From assembly GCA_036676175.1 (NCBI GenBank), contig JAKFDL010000069.1, positions 1 to 44,455 on the forward strand: a DNA stretch of 44,455 nt. Direction: 5' to 3'. The notes beneath the pieces are model-generated. The model was not told the origin of the DNA, ran no database searches, and was given only the letters and a program-made list of their open reading frames with translations. Both the position numbers and the translations under genes were made by a program. Of this stretch, positions 15,779 to 24,344 are shown in pieces. The first letter of the stretch is position 1. Each line of letters begins with the position of its first letter. The DNA comes from Methylotenera_A sp036676175 (GTDB taxonomy: Bacteria > Pseudomonadota > Gammaproteobacteria > Burkholderiales > Methylophilaceae).

Positions 15779-16633
15779 ATGCAAGATTTATCCAAAATTG
15801 GCCAAGTAGCAGATATTCAAATAAACGGGAACAGGACTTTACGATTTTTAAAAACTGGGACTGGGGGGCCGTTGATTTTGCTACATACCATTCGCACACA
15901 GTTGGATTATTTTCAAGAAGTGATTCCAGTACTTGCGCAGCATTACACGGTCTATGCTGTTGATCTCCCCGGTCATGGCTATTCATCGATTGACATTAAA
16001 GCCAACTACGATGAACCGTACTTCCGTAGCGCCGTCATTGCTTTTATAGAGAAACTTGATTTGCGGGAAGTCACTCTAGTAGGAGAGTCGATTGGTGCTG
16101 TTTTAGCACTCACCGTTGCCAGCGCATTGCCTGAACGTATCAAAGCAGTAGTTTCATCCAATACTTATGACTACGACACGCGCTATGCAGATGGTGTCCG
16201 CCGTGGCAATTTCATCGCTAACTTCATCCTTAGTCAGTTCTCCATCCCAGTTCTAGGGGCTGTTTTTGCGGCCATGGAAAACAAACCATTGCTTGGTCTC
16301 ATCATGCGTGGCGGATTGCACATGAAGCGTTGGATGCCCAATCACTTGCTCACTGAATTTAATCGCGCTGGATATCGCAAAGGTTACCGCTATGTAGAGC
16401 GCAACGTCTTTGCCAATTGGCGTTCATGGGGCGAGGCTAGGTCTATGTATGCTGCGGTAAAAGCGCCTGTCAAACTCATCTACGGCGAACATGAATGGTC
16501 TACCTTAGATGAACGCAAGCGCACTGCAAAAGAACTGGGTGGCGTAGCGATAAGCACCGTAGCCAATACTGGGCATTTTGCCTTTGTCGATAATCCCAGC
16601 AAACTGGTCGAACTTGTATTGTCCATTCATTAA
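15779..16633 (+). CDS. Alpha/beta-hydrolase fold protein
   Basis: The 284-residue protein has the hydrolase order: oxyanion region LILLHTIRTQLDYF, VYAVDLPGHGYSS near residue 60, nucleophile elbow G102-E-S104-I-G, and catalytic His in NTGHFAFVDNP near residue 269. The acid in IYGEHEW may be Glu, where Asp is more usual. HTIRTQ replaces the common HGFPGS. GAGAAGG precedes the start. It sits 50 nt after the SDR gene, in the same cassette. Esterase, epoxide hydrolase or dehalogenase activity cannot be separated by sight. Confidence 0.9.
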   Translation: MQDLSKIGQVADIQINGNRTLRFLKTGTGGPLILLHTIRTQLDYFQEVIPVLAQHYTVYAVDLPGHGYSSIDIKANYDEPYFRSAVIAFIEKLDLREVTLVGESIGAVLALTVASALPERIKAVVSSNTYDYDTRYADGVRRGNFIANFILSQFSIPVLGAVFAAMENKPLLGLIMRGGLHMKRWMPNHLLTEFNRAGYRKGYRYVERNVFANWRSWGEARSMYAAVKAPVKLIYGEHEWSTLDERKRTAKELGGVAISTVANTGHFAFVDNPSKLVELVLSIH

Positions 16634-16651
16634 TCCGAGAGATTAAAACTC

Positions 16652-16888
16652 ATGGCAAATAAAATCGCTTACCGTTATCGTACCGTGCTGTTTGCGCTCT
16701 TTATGTCTGCAAGCACGGCGTTAATCGTGTCTGGCACCATCATTTTTCTGCGCATTCAGCCACATACTGGTTTCATTCGCGTGTGGCTAGAAGCGTTTAT
16801 AACCGCATGGCCGATTGTGTTTGTGGCAATTTTAATCATTGCACCATTGGTAAATAAATTATTAAATTTGTTTGTTGAGACGCATTAA
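16652..16888 (+). CDS. DUF2798 small membrane protein
   Basis: The 78-residue protein has two transmembrane segments (about residues 9-31 and 45-68) and the DUF2798 pattern RYRTVLFALFMSASTALIVSGTIIFLR, then WLEAFITAWPIVFVAILIIAPLVNKL. Its function is not known. It begins 18 nt after the hydrolase stop, as third gene of the TetR-controlled cassette. DUF2798 genes often accompany TetR and SDR genes, in my recollection, which supports a shared stress role. Confidence 0.85.
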   Translation: MANKIAYRYRTVLFALFMSASTALIVSGTIIFLRIQPHTGFIRVWLEAFITAWPIVFVAILIIAPLVNKLLNLFVETH

Positions 16889-16965
16889 AAGCTAGCAAGA
16901 CAAGTGCTTAACTAAAATGCCAAGCTCTGTTAGAATCACGCGTTCGTTCAATTAAAGGCAAAATC

Positions 16966-17337
16966 ATGGCAGTAGTAGCACTCACCAAAGCAAATTTTAA
17001 AGCCACCATCGAAAGCAATGCTTTTGTGATTGTAGATTTTTGGGCACCATGGTGTGAGCCTTGTGTGGCGTTTACGCCAACGTTCAAAGCGGTTTCAGAG
17101 AATCATCCGGATATCGTGTTTGGCATGGTGGATACAGAAGCTGACCCTGAAATCAGTGAGTATTTTGAAGTGGCGCAAATCCCTGGCATTTTGATTATTC
17201 GTGACCAGGCTGGCATTCATACCCAAGTGGGCGAGATTGGGGCGGCAGCGTTAGAAGAAATTATTAAATGGGCACGTGAGCGAGATATGACAGCGGTGCA
17301 TGAGCATTATGCAGCAGAAGCTCAAAAGAAACACTAA
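16966..17337 (+). CDS. Thioredoxin-like protein with WCEPC active site
   Basis: The 123-residue protein has a thioredoxin fold with active-site text FWAPWC(30)EPC(33) and the cis-Pro loop AQIPGILII near residue 78. The usual CGPC is CEPC, so an acidic residue enters the redox loop and may shift redox potential or partner choice. No signal peptide is present, so it is cytoplasmic. A 14-residue tail rich in Ala/His/Lys extends beyond the fold. It is probably monocistronic, closed by the terminator at 17391. Confidence 0.92.
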   Translation: MAVVALTKANFKATIESNAFVIVDFWAPWCEPCVAFTPTFKAVSENHPDIVFGMVDTEADPEISEYFEVAQIPGILIIRDQAGIHTQVGEIGAAALEEIIKWARERDMTAVHEHYAAEAQKKH

Positions 17338-17390
17338 CACCAAAAAATACTAACAAAAGCTTGATTCGATTGTGGGAAACCCCCGCCAAT

Positions 17391-17419
17391 AAAAAAGCCA
17401 CTCATGGAGTGGCTTTTTT
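17391..17419. terminator. Bidirectional terminator
   Basis: AAAAAAGCCACTC-ATG-GAGTGGCTTTTTT is a stem with a 3-nt loop between the thioredoxin-like gene (+) and the small membrane-protein gene (-), able to end transcription from both sides. Confidence 0.9.
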
Positions 17420-17449
17420 GCGCGCTTTAAATTTTGTGCATATAAAAAT

Positions 17450-17815
17450 TTAGAATCCGCCTGTTGTTACGAATCTATAGACATAAAATGCACCCACCGC
17501 CATCATGGCATACATTGGAAGGTTGCCAGATCTTTTGCTTTCGTTCGGGTTAGTGGATGACATCATGCGGTTGAGTAACCACAGTACAAAAATAATCACC
17601 GGGATAAACATCATGCGCGTGGTGGATTCAAACAGCCACGCCAGCGCAGTTTTTAACCAACCGCCTTCTTTAAAAAACTCTAAACCAATACCAACAATGC
17701 CTACCAGCATTAACAGCATGCCAATGACTGATATGATGGTTTTTAAAGGCGTATCAGCTTTTATATCCGCATTTTTTGCGTATTTATTGGGTTCTCTTTT
17801 TAATGGTGCTGCCAT
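17450..17815 (-). CDS. Hypothetical membrane protein
   Basis: I do not recognise this 121-residue protein. It has a charged N-terminus (PLKREPNKYAKNADIKADTPL), two strong transmembrane segments (about residues 26-48 and 68-86) and a weaker third one near the C-terminus (MYAMMAVGAFYVYRFV). The middle loop reads LEFFKEGGWLKTALAWLFESTTRMM. It lies 38 nt downstream of nlpD on the same strand, where many relatives carry rpoS, and ends at the shared terminator. Base composition is like its neighbours. Confidence 0.75.
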   Translation of the reverse strand: MAAPLKREPNKYAKNADIKADTPLKTIISVIGMLLMLVGIVGIGLEFFKEGGWLKTALAWLFESTTRMMFIPVIIFVLWLLNRMMSSTNPNESKRSGNLPMYAMMAVGAFYVYRFVTTGGF

Positions 17816-17853
17816 GATGAATTCCCTTAAGTTTGGATATGCTAGTTTAGATA

Positions 17854-18834
17854 CTAATTCTGGTTTAAATATTTAGCTGGGTCAACAGATTTACCCAAGC
17901 GACGAATTTCAAAATGCAGTTTTGTGCTGCTGCTATCAGTATTGCCCATTTCAGCGATTTTTTGGCCAGCGACCACATTCTGGCCTTCTTTCACCACGAT
18001 TTTGCTATTGTGCGCGTAAACAGATAAATAAGTTTTATTGTGTTTAACGATCACTAATTTGCCATAGCCACGTAAATCTGAGCCACTGTAAATAACTTTA
18101 CCTGCACTGGCGGCTATAATGGCTTGACCAGTTTCACCCGCAATATCAATGCCTTTATTGGTGGCTTCGTTAAAGCTTGTGACAACTTTCCCTTGGGTAG
18201 GCCATGCCCATGTAATTGCTTCATCGCCTGTGCCTACTGCACCTGTAGTCTCTGTCGATTTAGTATCTGATGGTTTTACTTCAGTAGGTTTAGTGGCTAC
18301 TGTGCTTGCTGGATCAGCAGGACTTGGCGTGCGATTCAAAGCTTGCAAGCTGTAGGGCTCGCGTATGGCTTTTGGCTCGCTCAGCACGGGGGTTACTGCG
18401 GAGGGCTTTTCGCTCGTTGGTTTATTAACAATGACTGGTTTATCAGCCACAACGGCTGGCTCGGTTTTCATCGGCGTAACCACTACACCATCTTCAGTGA
18501 CGCTAGATTCTACAGTAGGTGCGGTTTTGGCTTTGAAACTGCTTAAATCCAGCCTTTGGCCAATTTGAACGGGATAGGGTGGTGCAATGTTGTTGGCATT
18601 AGCAATTTCTTTATAATCTATGCCGTACTGTAAGCCAATGCCAAACAGCGTCTCCCCCTTTTTAACGATATGACTGTCAGGCCGCCAGTCCTTGTCCACC
18701 TCCGTGCTTTTGCTGGCTGGCTTAACTGCGGGCGGCTGGGGTTGGCTTTGTGGTGTACGGTCTATCACAGGCGCCGGTGGACTGCTTGCGCAGGCCGTGA
18801 GCAATAAAATTAAAAAGCCGGTAAAAACACGCAT
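17854..18834 (-). CDS. nlpD: NlpD-type LysM/M23 lipoprotein
   Basis: NlpD-like factors are outer-membrane lipoproteins that activate or assist septal murein hydrolases. The 326-residue protein has a lipobox (LLTAC, Cys15 or so), a LysM domain at about 52-97 (SHIVKKGETLFGIGLQYGIDYKEIANANNI), a long Pro/Thr/Ser/Val-rich linker (about 100-205), and an M23 (LytM) domain from about 208. In the LytM domain the first zinc ligand region reads NKGIDIAGETGQ, lacking the usual His of HxGxD, while the HFEIR text near the end is kept as LHFEIRRLG. That suggests a catalytically inactive activator, like NlpD and EnvC. Its ATG overlaps the pcm stop by one base (TAATG). Confidence 0.93.
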   Translation of the reverse strand: MRVFTGFLILLLTACASSPPAPVIDRTPQSQPQPPAVKPASKSTEVDKDWRPDSHIVKKGETLFGIGLQYGIDYKEIANANNIAPPYPVQIGQRLDLSSFKAKTAPTVESSVTEDGVVVTPMKTEPAVVADKPVIVNKPTSEKPSAVTPVLSEPKAIREPYSLQALNRTPSPADPASTVATKPTEVKPSDTKSTETTGAVGTGDEAITWAWPTQGKVVTSFNEATNKGIDIAGETGQAIIAASAGKVIYSGSDLRGYGKLVIVKHNKTYLSVYAHNSKIVVKEGQNVVAGQKIAEMGNTDSSSTKLHFEIRRLGKSVDPAKYLNQN

Positions 18835-19505
18835 TAACTTACACCACCTAACAAAGGTACAAATTTCACAGGCTCTAATTTAGTTTGCTTGTAATCGTTT
18901 TCTAGCCGCTCAATCAAGTGCAATATCTGCGTACTTGTCCCCACGGGAATGACCATGCGACCGCCGATCGCTAACTGCGCTAACAATTCTTGTGGTACAT
19001 GGCTGGCGGCAGCCGTCACAATAATGCCATCGAATGGTGCATAACTGCTCAGGCCCAGGCTGCCGTCGGCATGGTCTAATTTAACGTTGCTACATTTAAG
19101 TGTGCGTAAATGCCCGCGTGCTTTCATCACCAGCGGACGGATGCGCTCAAGGGATAACACTTCCTTGGCAACTTTTGACAGCACTGCTGTTTGATATCCG
19201 CAACCTGTGCCAATTTCTAATACTTTGTTCAGCTGCTTACCGTTGCGTAAAATCTCAGTCATACGCGCCACTATATAAGGTTGCGAGATGGTTTGTGCAA
19301 ACCCAATTGGCAACGCCACGTCTTCGTAAGCGCGCGTTGATAACGCGTCATCCACAAAAATATGGCGTGGAATCTCGCCCATGGCATGCAGTACCACTTC
19401 ATCTTTAATACCTTGTTCGCGCAGACGCACTAACATACGCTCTCTGGTCCTTAAAGAGGTCATGCCGATGCCGGTTTTGCTGACGGTTGATTTGACTAAT
19501 GCCAT
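18834..19505 (-). CDS. pcm: Protein-L-isoaspartate O-methyltransferase
   Basis: Pcm methylates abnormal isoaspartyl residues with S-adenosylmethionine, starting repair of aged proteins. The 223-residue enzyme shows PRHIFVDDALSTRAYEDVALPIGFAQTISQPYIVARMTE, then SAM motif I VLEIGTGCGYQTAVLSK near residue 95, then FDGIIVTAAASHVPQELLAQLAIGGRMVIPVG. The start at 19505 gives an N-terminal extension (MALVKSTVSKTGIG); the Met at about residue 15 (MTSLRTRERML) is an alternative. It lies between surE (30-nt gap) and nlpD in a conserved order. Confidence 0.95.
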   Translation of the reverse strand: MALVKSTVSKTGIGMTSLRTRERMLVRLREQGIKDEVVLHAMGEIPRHIFVDDALSTRAYEDVALPIGFAQTISQPYIVARMTEILRNGKQLNKVLEIGTGCGYQTAVLSKVAKEVLSLERIRPLVMKARGHLRTLKCSNVKLDHADGSLGLSSYAPFDGIIVTAAASHVPQELLAQLAIGGRMVIPVGTSTQILHLIERLENDYKQTKLEPVKFVPLLGGVS

Positions 19506-19535
19506 ATTACCAATGTCATATTAAATTGCGCCATG

Positions 19536-20279
19536 TTAATTATTCAGCCATTCATTGATATCATTCATTTGACTATATTTGGTTAAATCTACCTGTATCG
19601 GTGATATAGAAACAAAATTGTTTTCCACCGCATGAAAATCAGTGCCTTCACCACCGTCATTGGGCTTGCCAGCTGCACCTACCCAATACACCGTTTCATT
19701 GCGCGGTGTTTTAAGTTGAATCACGGGCTCGGCTTTGTGGCGCTTACCCAAGCGGGTGATGACTTTGCCTTTTAGCTCAGCATAAGGCAGATCCGGCACA
19801 TTGATATTCAGTAAAGTAGGTGAGGAAAATCCTGTTTTTTGGTAGTGCTGCACCAGTTCAACCGCTACCTGCGCAGCAGTTTCAAAATGGGTAGCGTTAT
19901 GTTGCGACATGGAAACTGCAAATGAAGGAATGTCCAATAAGTAGCCTTCCATGGCCGCTGCCACTGTGCCGCTGTAAATTGTGTCATCTCCCATATTCGC
20001 ACCGTCGTTGATGCCGGAAATGACCATGTCAGGAATGCTATCCATCAGCCCTGTTAGTGCAATGTGCACACAATCTGTCGGTGTGCCATTCACATAAAAA
20101 AAACCGTTACTGGCTTTCTTGACGCTGAGTGGGCGATCCAGAGTCAGTGAGTTGCTGGCACCGCTGCGGTTGCGCTCAGGTGCCACGACGGTAATATCGG
20201 CAATCTGGCTAAGGTGTTGCGCTAATATATTCAAGCCCGGCGCAAAATAGCCATCGTCGTTTGATAACAGGATTTTCAT
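19536..20279 (-). CDS. surE: 5'/3'-nucleotidase SurE
   Basis: SurE is a metal-dependent nucleoside-monophosphate phosphatase important in stationary phase. The 247-residue protein begins MKILLSNDDGYFAPGL with the two catalytic Asp (DD) of the family, followed by VVAPERNRSGASNSLTLDRPL, GTPTDCVHIAL and VVSGINDGANMGDDTIYSGTVAAAMEG. The length is normal. It is preceded by the DUF2069 gene (25 nt) and followed by pcm. Confidence 0.97.
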   Translation of the reverse strand: MKILLSNDDGYFAPGLNILAQHLSQIADITVVAPERNRSGASNSLTLDRPLSVKKASNGFFYVNGTPTDCVHIALTGLMDSIPDMVISGINDGANMGDDTIYSGTVAAAMEGYLLDIPSFAVSMSQHNATHFETAAQVAVELVQHYQKTGFSSPTLLNINVPDLPYAELKGKVITRLGKRHKAEPVIQLKTPRNETVYWVGAAGKPNDGGEGTDFHAVENNFVSISPIQVDLTKYSQMNDINEWLNN

Positions 20280-20304
20280 GCTTTTATTATAAAGGATGGT
20301 GGCT

Positions 20305-20676
20305 TTATTGCGGCAGCTGTGTTGTGTCTTTTGCGTAAAAACGTGTCAGTTTTGCATAAAAAATTGCGCAGATGAAAAATATTAAACTTAACACAGTTTC
20401 TATCAGCGCTAATTTGGCCGAAATGCCCACATCTGACCATGCACGCACCACGCCTTCGGTAAAATACAGCAGGATAAACATACTCGCCCATTGGTAAGTG
20501 TAGCGGCGACCTTTGAGAATGCCTAGCAACGGCAGTAGTAGCGGCAGTGTCTTTAATATCAGGAATGAGCCGTTTGGCTTGAACGGTGCCAGAACACTCT
20601 CCCAAGCTAGACATAAAAAAATTAAAGCAATTAGGCTGGAACCTGCACCAATTCTTAGTGCTGGCAATATACGCAA
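20305..20676 (-). CDS. DUF2069 family membrane protein
   Basis: The 123-residue protein has four predicted transmembrane helices and DUF2069-like text: LIALIFLCLAWESVLAPFKPNGSFLILKTLPLLLPLLGILKGRRYTYQWASMFILLYFTEGVVRA. The conserved GRRYTYQW...YFTEGVVRA block supports the family. The frame opens after a TAA at 20692-20694 and the only start near its beginning is a TTG at 20676, with GGAAAA upstream; no in-frame ATG lies further up. Function unknown. It is placed between wrbA (15-nt gap) and surE (25-nt gap). Confidence 0.85.
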   Translation of the reverse strand: MRILPALRIGAGSSLIALIFLCLAWESVLAPFKPNGSFLILKTLPLLLPLLGILKGRRYTYQWASMFILLYFTEGVVRAWSDVGISAKLALIETVLSLIFFICAIFYAKLTRFYAKDTTQLPQ

Positions 20677-20691
20677 GGCTTTTCCATGAGA

Positions 20692-21285
20692 TTAAGTGCC
20701 AAGTTTTAATGCCGTTTCAGCTAAACGTTTGCCCAGCGCCATGCACAGTTTTTTCTCATCTTCCGTGATTGGCTTGTCATCCATTGCCCCGCCCACGTGG
20801 CTGGCACCATAAGGGGTGCCGCCACTTTGTGTGCTGGATAATATTGGCTCTGAATAAGGCAAGCCGACGATTAACATGCCATGGTGCATGAGCGGCAACA
20901 TCATGGTGACTAAAGTCGTTTCATTGCCGCCGTGCATGCTGCCCGTGCTGGTATATACGCAGGCAGGTTTACCAATAAGTGCACCTTTTAACCACAAACT
21001 GGTGGTGCCATCTAAAAAATACTTCATAGGTGCTGCCATGTTGCCAAAGCGGGTGGGGCTACCCAGCGCAATGCCTGCACATTCTTCTAAATCGGTGACT
21101 TCAACATAAGGCGCGCCGGTGGCGGGGATATCTGGCTCAGTCGCTTCAGAATTGGCCGAGACTTTTGGCACAGTGCGTATGCGTGCTTTTGCGCCTTTTA
21201 CACTCTCTATGCCACGCGCAATCAGCTGTGCCATTTCTTTTACAGCACCGCCTTGAGAATAGTAGAGAACCAATATTTCAGACAT
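20692..21285 (-). CDS. wrbA: NAD(P)H:quinone oxidoreductase WrbA
   Basis: This is a flavodoxin-like FMN enzyme of 197 residues that reduces quinones by two electrons. Motifs are LVLYYSQGGAVKEMAQLIARG (FMN phosphate loop), GIALGSPTRFGNMAAPMKYFLDGT, and the WrbA signature FTSTGS-like YTSTGSMHGGNETTLVTMMLPLMHHGMLIVGLPYSEP, ending with GGTPYGASHV. It starts 8 nt after the purB stop and likely shares its transcript. Confidence 0.96.
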   Translation of the reverse strand: MSEILVLYYSQGGAVKEMAQLIARGIESVKGAKARIRTVPKVSANSEATEPDIPATGAPYVEVTDLEECAGIALGSPTRFGNMAAPMKYFLDGTTSLWLKGALIGKPACVYTSTGSMHGGNETTLVTMMLPLMHHGMLIVGLPYSEPILSSTQSGGTPYGASHVGGAMDDKPITEDEKKLCMALGKRLAETALKLGT

Positions 21286-21293
21286 GGTTTTGG

Positions 21294-22667
21294 TTATTTA
21301 ATGTGCTTGGTTAGCGTTTCAGCTTTACCAATATAGTTGTTTGGCGTCATCTCAAGTAGTGATTGCTTGGCATCTGCAGGTATCTTTAGTCCCTGTATAA
21401 ACACATGCAGTGAATCTTTATTGATACCACCCTTACCGCGCGTCAGCTCTTTCAGTTGTTCATAGGGGTTTTCTATACCATAACGGCGCATGACGGTTTG
21501 AATGGGCTCGGCCAGCACTTCCCAGCTATTATCTAAATCTTCCGCGAGTTTCGCGGCGTTAATTTCTAGTTTATTCAGCCCGCGCAAGCAAGAATCATAA
21601 CCCAATAGCGTGTAGCCAAACGCGACGCCCATGTTTCTTAAAACGGTAGAGTCGGTCAAATCCCGCTGCCAGCGCGAAATCGGTAGTTTTTCAGCCATAT
21701 GCCGTAATACCGCATTGGCTAAACCCAAATTACCTTCACTGTTTTCAAAATCAATCGGGTTGACTTTGTGCGGCATGGTGGATGAGCCGATTTCACCTGC
21801 TTTGACTTTTTGTTTAAAATAACCGACTGAAATGTAGCCCCAGATATCACGGTTAAGGTCAATTAAAATGGTGTTGATGCGCGCTAAACAGTCGTATAGC
21901 TCAGCCATATAATCGTGCGGCTCAATTTGAATGGTCATTGGGTTATAAGTTAAGTCTAGATTTTCAACAAATTTTTTCGCAAACGCTTCCCAGTCAAAGT
22001 GAGGATAGGCAGATAAATGGGCATTAAAGTTACCCACCGCGCCGTTAATTTTTCCGAGTATCTCGTTGTTTTTTAATTGTTTTTGCTGGCGCTGCAGGCG
22101 ATAAACCACGTTTGCTATCTCTTTGCCCATAGTGGTAGGGCTTGCCGTTTGGCCGTGCGTGCGTGATAGCATAGGTTGATCTGAAAGCTGAAGCGACAGC
22201 TCAGTTAAACGTGCGATGAGACTGCCTAAAAATGGCAGCATCACTGTGTCGCGTGCGCTTTTTAACATGAGGCCGTGCGACAGGTTATTGATATCTTCTG
22301 ACGTGCATGCAAAGTGTATAAACTCGCTGGCTTTTTTTATCTCGATGTTTGCATAAAACTTTTCTTTAAGCCAATATTCAAGCGCTTTTACATCGTGATT
22401 GGTGGTAGCTTCAATCGCTTTTACTTGCGCCGCATCCGCCTCTGAAAAATTAACAATCGCTGCATCTAATTCTTTAATGGTTTCGGCAGAAAAAGGCGCA
22501 ATTTCTTGTAAATCTTTTGCTGCAGATAAGGCCTTCAGCCATTCTACTTCCACCCAAGCGCGATGTTTAATGAGCGCATATTCACTAAAATAAGGCCTAA
22601 GCGCATCTAATTTGGATTGGTAGCGACCATCGAGAGGGGAAAGGGCGTTGAGGGTGGTGAGTGACAT
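21294..22667 (-). CDS. purB: Adenylosuccinate lyase
   Basis: PurB performs two fumarate-releasing steps of purine synthesis. The protein is 457 residues from the ATG at 22667 (MSLTTLNALSPLDGRYQSKLDAL); the frame extends seven codons upstream to a TTG, which I reject because PurB proteins begin at this LTALSPLDGRY text. Key blocks are TTNHDVKALEYWLKE, HFACTSEDINN, LSRTHGQTASPTTMGKE and the signature GEIGSSTMPHKVNPIDFENSEGNL. It heads the purB-wrbA-DUF2069-surE-pcm-nlpD series on the minus strand. Confidence 0.97.
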   Translation of the reverse strand: MSLTTLNALSPLDGRYQSKLDALRPYFSEYALIKHRAWVEVEWLKALSAAKDLQEIAPFSAETIKELDAAIVNFSEADAAQVKAIEATTNHDVKALEYWLKEKFYANIEIKKASEFIHFACTSEDINNLSHGLMLKSARDTVMLPFLGSLIARLTELSLQLSDQPMLSRTHGQTASPTTMGKEIANVVYRLQRQQKQLKNNEILGKINGAVGNFNAHLSAYPHFDWEAFAKKFVENLDLTYNPMTIQIEPHDYMAELYDCLARINTILIDLNRDIWGYISVGYFKQKVKAGEIGSSTMPHKVNPIDFENSEGNLGLANAVLRHMAEKLPISRWQRDLTDSTVLRNMGVAFGYTLLGYDSCLRGLNKLEINAAKLAEDLDNSWEVLAEPIQTVMRRYGIENPYEQLKELTRGKGGINKDSLHVFIQGLKIPADAKQSLLEMTPNNYIGKAETLTKHIK

Positions 22668-22790
22668 AAAGGTTCGTATAGCAGTCAATAAACCGTTATT
22701 TTACCTTAAATTTGGAGCTACGTTTTTATGGGTTTTAATCCCTACATTTTATAAATAAATTGTTTATATCTATTTAGTGCATATTTTGCT

Positions 22791-22825
22791 GCTCTGCGGG
22801 CCGCCTAAATATTGGCCAGCAAAGC
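22791..22825. other. Imperfect 12-bp inverted repeat between prpD and purB
   Basis: GCTCTGCGGGCC (22791-22802) pairs with GGCCAGCAAAGC (22814-22825) at 10 of 12 positions over an 11-nt loop. A T tract follows on the plus strand but not on the minus strand, so it is not an ideal terminator for the leftward prp operon. It may still act as a transcript 3'-end structure. Confidence 0.4.
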
Positions 22826-22853
22826 ATTTTTTCTTTAGATATCGATTTGATAT

Positions 22854-24314
22854 TTAAACCACCAGCATATCCACAAACACGTTCACTGGCGTAGCTTCTA
22901 GCTTAGCTTGGTCTAAACACAAGGCTAAAATATCCGCCTGTTTTTGTGTATCAAACTTACGTGCTAAGTTGACTTTGAATTTTTTCACTAACTCTGGAAT
23001 GCCCTCGCCGCGACGGCGACGGTGACCAATTGGATATTCCACCGCAATCTTGTCTGAGCTTGTGCCGTCTTTAAAAAACACCTGAATTGCATTGGCAATC
23101 GAGCGTTTTTCTGGGTCGTGATAGTCTGTTGTATATTCAGCTTTTTCAACACAAGTCATTTTGCTGCGAATCGCGTCAATACGTGGGTCAGCGGCTGCCG
23201 CGTCTTCGTAATCCAGCGCTGTCAAATTGCCCTTAAGCAAGCCAACTGCCGCCATATATTGAATACAATGGTCGCGATCAGCTGGGTTATCCAGCGGCCC
23301 AGTTTTGTCGATAATACGGATTGCGGACTCATGGGTAGTAATGACGATTTTATCAATTTGCGCGATTTGTTCTAAAGTTTGTAATTCACTACCCACTTGC
23401 GCGTTAAGTTGAATGGCGCATTCCACCGCAGTTTGCGCATGAAATTCTGCAGGAAAGCTGATTTTAAATAACACTTGCTCCATCACATAGCTACCGTAAT
23501 CCCGCTGAAATTTAAAGGCATTGCCTTTAAATAGCACATCGTAAAACCCCCATGTTTTTGCAGTCAGTGCGCTTGGGTAGCCCATTTCGCCTTGCAAGGT
23601 TAGCCATGCCAATCTAACTGCTCTAGAAGTTGCATCGCCTGCCGCCCACGATTTGCGCGAGCCAGTATTTGGGCTATGACGATACGTGCGCAAACTTTGG
23701 CCATCTACAAATGCGTTAGAAACCGCATTGATGATATCTTCTTTGTTTCCGCCAAGTAATTTCGTTACCACCGCAGTCGAAGCGATTTTTACCAAAATCA
23801 CATGATCTAAGCCAACTCGGTTAAAGCTATTTTCTAAAGCAAATACGCCTTGAATCTCATGTGCTTTAATCATGGCGGTCAGCACATCTTTAATGGTGAG
23901 TGGTGCCTTCCCTTCCGCTACGTTTTTGCGTGAAACATAATCTGCACAAGCCAAAATGCCGCCTAAATTGTCTGAAGGATGTCCCCACTCGGCTGCCAGC
24001 CAAGTGTCGTTGAAATCTAGCCAACGAATCATCGCGCCGATATTAAATGCAGCCAGAATCGGGTCGAGTTGGTAGCTGGTGCCTGGCACTTTTGCGCCAT
24101 TTGGCACCACTGTGCCTGGAATGACTGGGCCTAGCACTTTGGTGCAAGCGGGGTAATCAAGCGCCTCGAAACCACAGCCTAGTGTATCCATTAAGCAATT
24201 ACGGGCGGTATCAAACGCTTCGTCAGATTGAATGGTAAAGTCTGCAACATAATTGGCAATATCGACAATTACTTGATCTGGGGCAGGGCGAACGTTTGAG
24301 ATATGGGCGGACAT
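22854..24314 (-). CDS. prpD: 2-methylcitrate dehydratase PrpD
   Basis: PrpD removes water from (2S,3S)-2-methylcitrate to give cis-2-methylaconitate. At 486 residues it has the normal MmgE/PrpD length. Typical text includes RNCLMDTLGCGFEALDYPACTKVLGP, RWLDFNDTWLAAEWGHPSDNLGGILACADY, GLDHVILVKIAS, RKSWAAGDATSRAVRLAW and EYPIGHRRRRGEGIPELVKKF. It is the last gene of the leftward operon, 30 nt after prpC. No prpF/acnD pair is present, so AcnB from the rightward block is the likely hydratase for the next step. Confidence 0.96.
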   Translation of the reverse strand: MSAHISNVRPAPDQVIVDIANYVADFTIQSDEAFDTARNCLMDTLGCGFEALDYPACTKVLGPVIPGTVVPNGAKVPGTSYQLDPILAAFNIGAMIRWLDFNDTWLAAEWGHPSDNLGGILACADYVSRKNVAEGKAPLTIKDVLTAMIKAHEIQGVFALENSFNRVGLDHVILVKIASTAVVTKLLGGNKEDIINAVSNAFVDGQSLRTYRHSPNTGSRKSWAAGDATSRAVRLAWLTLQGEMGYPSALTAKTWGFYDVLFKGNAFKFQRDYGSYVMEQVLFKISFPAEFHAQTAVECAIQLNAQVGSELQTLEQIAQIDKIVITTHESAIRIIDKTGPLDNPADRDHCIQYMAAVGLLKGNLTALDYEDAAAADPRIDAIRSKMTCVEKAEYTTDYHDPEKRSIANAIQVFFKDGTSSDKIAVEYPIGHRRRRGEGIPELVKKFKVNLARKFDTQKQADILALCLDQAKLEATPVNVFVDMLVV

Positions 24315-24344
24315 GCTACTACTTTCTGAAAATTTGATTGAGAA

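Noticed and set aside
20276..20614. Second minus-strand frame overlapping DUF2069
   Set aside because: The other frame encodes a clear four-helix DUF2069 protein; this one has no recognisable pattern.
22689..22853. Small gene or RNA between purB and prpD
   Set aside because: AT-rich with one imperfect hairpin; no open frame with a ribosome site and no known RNA motif seen.
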